57,529 bases of DNA from Peptococcaceae bacterium. GTDB lineage: Bacteria; Bacillota; Desulfitobacteriia; Desulfitobacteriales; Syntrophobotulaceae. The stretch spans positions 1 to 57,529 of the forward strand of contig WRJI01000005.1 in assembly GCA_009778595.1 (NCBI GenBank), given 5' to 3'. A program made the translations under genes and the position numbers. This document shows positions 52,923-57,529 of the stretch, in pieces (within the stretch, counting starts at the first letter, position 1; each line of letters opens with the position of its first letter). The notes below the pieces were generated by a model that saw only the letters and a list, made by a program, of their open reading frames with translations, did not search any database and was not told the DNA's origin.

Positions 52923-53624
52923 ATGAACAAAAACATCCCTACGACGCACAAACGCCGAAAAACCAGAAGCCCGGCCAAACGTGCCCGTTTCAAAGACTCT
53001 TTCGAAAATCCACACATCAAAAACCCTGTCAAGCGAGCCTCCGCTGATTCCCGATCCTGGTCTGCCCTGATGGCAACGCTCTCAGCTACCATCTTGGCAA
53101 TCGCTTCTATTTGTACAGCGTTCATAGCATTCTCGACATGGCGGCATGCGTTGGAAACCAGTCGCCCCTATTTCTCTATACAAGGTCTTCCTGAACTGGA
53201 AACCCCAAACGACCAGACCCTATCGATACGATTTGTTAACGCGGGGGATCATCCCGCTGAAGCTATGAAGAGCCAGATCATTATGATCCTGGCTGAATCA
53301 GGTCAAACAGTATATCAACAAGGCAATCATATTCTAAGCTCAATCCCCAAAGAAACCGATGCTGCCTTGCTTCTTGATTTGTCTGAATGGACAGAAGGAG
53401 GCATGACACCTTTTGATCATGAATTCTATCTGACATTATGGTTCAGCTACTATGACCCCCTTCTCCGAAAGAAATTCGAACAAAACTTCTACCTTCACTG
53501 CCACGGTCTCATTGAGGATAGATTTGTTGAACTGACCTATATGACCCAAGAAGAACTGGATGATCTCCTGGACACCGTCAGACACAACCTAACCGCACAA
53601 CCCCTGAACCCGCTTGTCGAGTAG
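52923..53624 (+). CDS. single-span membrane protein of unknown function
   Basis: 233 residues. A very basic N-terminus (about 12 Lys/Arg in the first 45 residues), one membrane helix (ALMATLSATILAIASICTAF), then a soluble, mainly beta domain of about 150 residues with FYLTLWFSYYDPLLRKKFEQ near its end. No motif I recognise. No strong ribosome site is visible. It is co-oriented with, and about 80 nt upstream of, the hyd genes, but no functional link is evident. Confidence 0.65.
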   Translation: MNKNIPTTHKRRKTRSPAKRARFKDSFENPHIKNPVKRASADSRSWSALMATLSATILAIASICTAFIAFSTWRHALETSRPYFSIQGLPELETPNDQTLSIRFVNAGDHPAEAMKSQIIMILAESGQTVYQQGNHILSSIPKETDAALLLDLSEWTEGGMTPFDHEFYLTLWFSYYDPLLRKKFEQNFYLHCHGLIEDRFVELTYMTQEELDDLLDTVRHNLTAQPLNPLVE

Positions 53625-53702
53625 GTATTTGGACCAAGGTAATTATTTTCTGTTTCTGTTTTCTGTCATATACCGGTATGCGCAAAAATACGAGGTGATG
53701 AA

Positions 53703-54260
53703 ATGCCGTATATAATTGATATCGAACCGGAATGGAGTTTCGCAATTGACAGAATTGTCGCCGCCAATACCACGCCCAAGGAATACCAAAAACCTTCGCA
53801 ACAAAGCTCCTCATTGATACAGATCCTTGAACAGACCCAAAGAGAAATTGGTTATCTGCCGGAAAATGTCCAAGCCTATCTTGCCGACAAACTCAACATT
53901 CCCTTAAGCGAAATCTACGGCGTCACAACTTTCTATTCACTCTTCAGCACAGAACCTGTAGGCAAACACCTGATCAGCGTCTGTATGGGAACAGCTTGTT
54001 ATGTGAAAGGTGCCGGCGAAATCTTCGCCGAATTTGAACGCCGACTGAACATCAAAGCCGGACAAACAACTGAAGACAGATTGTTCACCTTGGATGCCTG
54101 CCGCTGTCTGGGAGCTTGCGGCTTGGCTCCGGTCCTGACAATAGACGACCAGGTTTACGGACGTCTGACCCCGTCTGATGTCCCTGATCTGTTAGTCCCT
54201 TACGGACGCGAAGCGTCAAAAAAGAACAAGAAAATCCACATTCTGAATACTGAATCCTGA
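53703..54260 (+). CDS. hydC: NuoE-like subunit of NAD-linked [FeFe] hydrogenase
   Basis: Thioredoxin-like [2Fe-2S] subunit, 185 residues, ligands C94, C99, C135 and C139 (CMGTAC and CLGAC). First of a hydCBA set that passes electrons between NAD(H), ferredoxin and H2; HydABC complexes in anaerobes are electron-bifurcating. From about residue 164 onward the C-terminus (including ASKKNKKIHILNTES) is encoded by dispersed element copy F, so the natural end has been replaced by repeat sequence. GAGGTG precedes the ATG. Confidence 0.9.
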   Translation: MPYIIDIEPEWSFAIDRIVAANTTPKEYQKPSQQSSSLIQILEQTQREIGYLPENVQAYLADKLNIPLSEIYGVTTFYSLFSTEPVGKHLISVCMGTACYVKGAGEIFAEFERRLNIKAGQTTEDRLFTLDACRCLGACGLAPVLTIDDQVYGRLTPSDVPDLLVPYGREASKKNKKIHILNTES

Positions 54261-54299
54261 ATACTGAATACTGAATACTTGCGGGCGTAGCCCGCATTA
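54192..54299 (-). repeat. dispersed element copy F (7-nt unit x5)
   Basis: On the minus strand: TAATGCGGGC-TAC-GCCCGC hairpin, five 7-nt units, GAATGTGGATTTTCTTG, T-rich stretch, GACGC-TTC-GCGTC hairpin, CGTAAGGGACTAA. It covers the last codons and stop of hydC and the gap before hydB. Confidence 0.93.
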
Positions 54300-54334
54300 G
54301 ACAAATACTCCCTCACAAAGAAAGAGGAACTCAC

Positions 54335-56164
54335 ATGAAAATCAAAACCTTGAGTGACTTAAACCAAATCAAAAAACAATCCGTTGAAGCCGCTGCCAAG
54401 CGTGACATAAATCACATCCTCACCGTCAACGTCCACCAAGGAACATGCGGCGCCGCCAACGGCGCCAACGAGATCTATGATGTCATGGTCCGGCAAGGGG
54501 AGACAGCACACACCCATATAATCCAAACCGGTTGCCCCGGTATGTGTCACAACGAACCTCTCATCAGCGTTACCCAGCCAGGCAGCCCCCCCTCTGTCTA
54601 TGGCCATGTCACACCGGAAAAAGCTCTGGCGATCCTCGATTCACATCTCAAGCACCACGCTCCCGTTGCTGAATGGCTCATCAACCGGAACCCCACCGAC
54701 ATCTATATGCATCAACACCGCATCACTCTGGCCAATTGTGGCGTCATCGATCCGGAACGCATCGAAGAATATATAGCCCTCGACGGCTATTTTGCTTTGG
54801 CCAAAGTCCTATTGGAAATGCAGCCTCTTGATGTCATCAACGAACTCAAATCTTCCGGATTGCGCGGACGTGGCGGAGGCGGTTTCCCGACAGGCCAGAA
54901 ATGGGAATTCACCCACACAGCCCCCGGTACCCAGAAATACGTTGTCTGTAACGCCGACGAAGGTGACCCCGGGGCCTTCATGGATCGCAGCATTCTGGAA
55001 GGAGACCCTCATCGCTTGATAGAAGCTATGGCTATAGCCGGTTACGCTGTCGGTGCCAACCAAGGCTATATCTACATCCGGGCCGAATACCCATTGGCCC
55101 TGGAACGACTTAAAAAAGCTATACATCAGGCTCAAAAAACGGGTTTGTTGGGAGACAACATCCTCGGCAGCGGGTTCACTTTCCACTTGGACATCCGCCT
55201 TGGCGCCGGTGCTTTCGTTTGCGGTGAAGAAACAGCCCTCATCCATTCCATAGAAGGCAAAAGAGGGGAACCCCGTCAACGACCGCCTTTCCCGGCCGCA
55301 TCCGGACTCTGGGGCAAACCCACCCTGATCAACAACGTTGAAACTTACGCCAACGTACCCACAATCATCCGCCAAGGAGCTTCCTGGTTCTCCTCCATCG
55401 GTACGGAAAAAAGCAAAGGAACCAAAGTCTTCGCTCTAGCCGGTAAAATCAAAAACATCGGCCTCATCGAAGTTCCCATGGGCACCACCCTGCGCACAAT
55501 TATAGAAGACATCGGCGGCGGCATCCCCGATGGTAAGCGCTACAAAGCGGCTCAAACCGGCGGCCCCTCCGGCGGTTGCATCCCCACCGACATGCTTGAT
55601 ATCGCCATAGATTACGACAACCTGTTGGCTGTCGGTTCCATGATGGGATCCGGCGGGCTGATTGTCATGGACGAAGATAACTGCATGGTCGATATCGCAA
55701 GATTTTTTCTCGAATTCACTCAAGACGAATCCTGCGGCAAATGCACCCCCTGCCGCATAGGCACCAAACGCATGTTGGAGATCTTAGACAAAATCACATC
55801 AGGCCAGGGGGAAGCAGACGATATTCAACAGCTTGAGTCCTTAGCCACCACCATCAAAAGCGCCTCTATTTGCGGCTTGGGCCAAACAGCCCCCAATCCT
55901 GTGCTGAGTACACTTAAATATTTTCGTTCCGAATACGAAGCCCATATCTACGCAAAACAGTGCCCGGCCCACGCCTGCCAGAACATGCTCTCCTATTCCA
56001 TCATCACCGATAAATGCACCGGTTGCAGTGCTTGCGCCAGAGTCTGTCCCAACACCGCTATTTCCGGCAAGGCTAAAGAACCGTATTCAATTGATCAAAA
56101 TCTGTGTGTAAAGTGTGGGATGTGCATGGAAAAATGCAAGTTTGACGCCATTGAACTCCTCTGA
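54335..56164 (+). CDS. hydB: NuoF-like NAD-binding subunit of [FeFe] hydrogenase
   Basis: Flavin-containing subunit of 609 residues. N-terminal thioredoxin-like [2Fe-2S] domain (C38, C67, C71), FMN/NAD core (GLRGRGGGGFPTGQKW and ADEGDPGAFMDRSILEGDPH), a [4Fe-4S] motif ESCGKCTPCRIGT, and a C-terminal two-cluster ferredoxin domain (CTGCSACARVCP and CVKCGMCMEKC). The extra ferredoxin domain distinguishes HydB from plain NuoF. AAGAGGAACTCAC precedes the ATG. About 95 nt of C-rich degenerate repeats separate it from hydA. Confidence 0.95.
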   Translation: MKIKTLSDLNQIKKQSVEAAAKRDINHILTVNVHQGTCGAANGANEIYDVMVRQGETAHTHIIQTGCPGMCHNEPLISVTQPGSPPSVYGHVTPEKALAILDSHLKHHAPVAEWLINRNPTDIYMHQHRITLANCGVIDPERIEEYIALDGYFALAKVLLEMQPLDVINELKSSGLRGRGGGGFPTGQKWEFTHTAPGTQKYVVCNADEGDPGAFMDRSILEGDPHRLIEAMAIAGYAVGANQGYIYIRAEYPLALERLKKAIHQAQKTGLLGDNILGSGFTFHLDIRLGAGAFVCGEETALIHSIEGKRGEPRQRPPFPAASGLWGKPTLINNVETYANVPTIIRQGASWFSSIGTEKSKGTKVFALAGKIKNIGLIEVPMGTTLRTIIEDIGGGIPDGKRYKAAQTGGPSGGCIPTDMLDIAIDYDNLLAVGSMMGSGGLIVMDEDNCMVDIARFFLEFTQDESCGKCTPCRIGTKRMLEILDKITSGQGEADDIQQLESLATTIKSASICGLGQTAPNPVLSTLKYFRSEYEAHIYAKQCPAHACQNMLSYSIITDKCTGCSACARVCPNTAISGKAKEPYSIDQNLCVKCGMCMEKCKFDAIELL

Positions 56165-56258
56165 TAAGCCTGCCCCGAATCCGCATCCCAACTCTCATCC
56201 AGAATCCACATCCCAACTATCATCCCAAACTCATCATCCCGAATATGGAGGTAAGACA
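56165..56258 (+). other. hydB-hydA spacer with degenerate CATCCCAA-like repeats
   Basis: Short variants of CATCCCAAC, ATCCAGAATCC and CATCCCGAAT recur about six times in 80 bp. No stop-free coding role; it ends in the hydA ribosome site GGAGG. Confidence 0.6.
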
Positions 56259-57529
56259 ATGGAGAATCATACCCACACCATGGTTCAGGTTACCATTGAT
56301 GGTTTGCAAGTGGCGGTTCCCGCCACCTCTACCGTATTGGAGGCCGCCCATCTGGCCGGTATTGCTATCCCGACCCTCTGCTATTTAAAAGAAATCAATC
56401 AAATCGGTTCCTGCCGCATTTGTCTGGTTGAAATCGAAAACAAACAGGGATTGCATCCTTCCTGCATCTATCCTGTCAGCGAAGGGATGGTGGTTAAGAC
56501 CAACACCTCTGAAATCCGCGAAACCCGCAAAACCGTTCTGGAACTCATTCTGTCCGACCATCCGCAAAAGTGTCTGAGCTGTCAACGTAACGATTCATGT
56601 GAACTTCAGGCATTAACCAAACAGCTCGGACTGGAAACTCAGCCTCACAAAGATTCCATGCGTTTCTCAGGGGAAACATCCGCTTACTCCCTTGATTTAT
56701 CGTCTCCCGCCATCGAACGGCTTTCCGACAAGTGTATCAAGTGCCGCCGCTGCGTCTCTGTCTGCAACGATATTCAGCATATAAGTGCTCTGGGTGTTAA
56801 TGAGCGCGGCTTCAACAGCACAATAGCCCCGGCTTTTGGCCGAAATCTGAATGAAGTTGATTGCATCGCCTGCGGTCAATGTATCAACGTCTGTCCTGTG
56901 GGAGCCCTAAGGGAAAAAGATGCCATCGAAGCCGTCTGGCAGGCCATTGCCGACCCTGAAATACACGTCCTTATCCAGGTTGCTCCCTCTGTCCGGGCCA
57001 CATTGGGAGAAGAATTCGGCCTCACCCCCGGCACGCCGGTGGGCAAACACATTCCCGCAACTCTGAGGCGCCTTGGGTTCGACAAAGTCTTTGACACCAG
57101 CTTCACCGCCGATCTCACCATCATGGAAGAAGGCTTCGAATTCATTGACCGCCTGCAAAACGGTGGTACCCTGCCTATGATCACCTCCTGCAGTCCTGGC
57201 TGGGTGAAATACTGCGAACACCACTACCCGGAATTGCTCGGAAATCTTTCCACGGCCAAATCGCCCCAACAAATGTTCGGTACACTAGCCAAAACCTACT
57301 ATGCGGAAACAAACGGTATTGATCCCAACACCATTTATTCGGTTTCTGTCATGCCATGCACCGCTAAAAAACACGAAAGGCAACGCCCAGATCACAGTTA
57401 TTTCAACAATACCGAAAATCCAGGATTTGATGTGGATGCCGTGCTCACTGTCCGTGAGCTCGCCCGAATGATCAAACAAGCCGGTATTGAATTTCTGCGT
57501 CAACCCGAACAAGATTATGATGCACCCAT
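56259..57529 (+). CDS. hydA: [FeFe] hydrogenase catalytic subunit HydA (3' end outside window)
   Basis: At least 423 residues, frame open at the window end. N-terminal plant-type [2Fe-2S] domain (CYLKEINQIGSCRICLVEIE), a His-Cys cluster motif HPQKCLSCQRNDSCE, two [4Fe-4S] motifs (CIKCRRCVSVC and CIACGQCINVCPVGAL), then the start of the H-cluster domain: TSCSPGW and MPCTAKK carry the first two cluster cysteines. The third motif, with the last two cysteines, is beyond the edge. The first motif has Ser where Cys is common in TSCCPGW, a change known in multimeric hydrogenases. GGAGG lies 7 nt before the ATG. With hydC and hydB it forms the trimeric NAD/ferredoxin hydrogenase. Confidence 0.95.
   Translation, partial: MENHTHTMVQVTIDGLQVAVPATSTVLEAAHLAGIAIPTLCYLKEINQIGSCRICLVEIENKQGLHPSCIYPVSEGMVVKTNTSEIRETRKTVLELILSDHPQKCLSCQRNDSCELQALTKQLGLETQPHKDSMRFSGETSAYSLDLSSPAIERLSDKCIKCRRCVSVCNDIQHISALGVNERGFNSTIAPAFGRNLNEVDCIACGQCINVCPVGALREKDAIEAVWQAIADPEIHVLIQVAPSVRATLGEEFGLTPGTPVGKHIPATLRRLGFDKVFDTSFTADLTIMEEGFEFIDRLQNGGTLPMITSCSPGWVKYCEHHYPELLGNLSTAKSPQQMFGTLAKTYYAETNGIDPNTIYSVSVMPCTAKKHERQRPDHSYFNNTENPGFDVDAVLTVRELARMIKQAGIEFLRQPEQDYDAP

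Noticed and set aside
5900-54299. Dispersed repeats as a CRISPR array or T-box family
   Set aside because: Copies are single and kilobases apart with no spacers or cas genes; the 7-nt core is far too short. They are not upstream of amino acid genes consistently and lack T-box consensus.
1-57529. tRNA, rRNA, tmRNA or SRP RNA genes
   Set aside because: No GGTTCGAATCC-type T-arms or rRNA segments were recognised in any intergenic gap.

Overview
The window reads as chromosomal DNA of a strictly anaerobic, probably spore-forming member of the Bacillota (Clostridia-like). Evidence for this: a FabK/FabT-type fatty acid cluster, an Ech-type energy-converting [NiFe] hydrogenase, a trimeric NAD-linked [FeFe] hydrogenase, a rubredoxin-containing flavodiiron protein, a Rel-type ppGpp synthetase/hydrolase, small YjcZ-like peptides, strong GGAGG ribosome sites and canonical sigma-A promoters. 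No rRNA, tRNA, CRISPR array, prophage or intact transposase was seen.

Layout. 1-600: decayed accessory DNA (tail of an Rpn-type nuclease, truncated RelE-like toxin with a short antitoxin-like partner). 0.75-3.2 kb: DUF1266 protein, ilvC and two tiny membrane peptides. 3.4-10.3 kb: membrane protein, recJ, rel, an unknown membrane protein and an MBL hydrolase. 10.5-21.9 kb: one long co-oriented unit holding echABCDEF, hypAB, a bacteriocin-type ABC exporter pair and proC-proB. 21.9-29.8 kb: an aromatic operon (tyrA, aroB, aroA, aroC, DAHP synthase, chorismate mutase, fused aroK-aroQ, aroE) behind a Tyr-rich leader peptide and a terminator. 30.0-31.6 kb: LtaS/MdoB-like phosphoglycerol transferase. 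31.7-42.1 kb: type II fatty acid synthesis (two fabG paralogues, fabT, fabH, acpP, fabK, fabF, accB, fabZ, accC, accD, accA) followed by a DegV/FakB protein. 42.1-46.5 kb: trpFBADC behind a classical trp leader peptide and attenuator. 46.7-48.0 kb: proA. 48.0-52.6 kb (minus): flavodiiron protein and an unusual kinase-like transmembrane protein. 52.9 kb to the end: a membrane protein and hydCBA, with hydA cut by the window edge.

How the genes work together. All seven shikimate steps plus chorismate mutase and prephenate dehydrogenase lie in one operon. The trp operon carries the branch after anthranilate, so trpE/trpG must be elsewhere. Both operons appear to be controlled by leader-peptide (ribosome-stalling) attenuation. 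A T-box might have been expected in a Bacillota genome, but none was seen. HydCBA and Ech would together balance NADH, ferredoxin and H2.

Most unusual features: (i) the two leader-peptide attenuators, (ii) a dispersed element of about 100 bp in six copies, with a hairpin at each end and a variable number of 7-nt units, forming the C-termini of RecJ and the NuoE-like subunit, (iii) a transmembrane Ser/Thr kinase with Asn in place of the catalytic Asp, fused to LysM, G5 and lysozyme-like domains, (iv) an EchF ferredoxin with a long 11-residue-repeat tail, and (v) in-frame short tandem repeats in at least seven genes.
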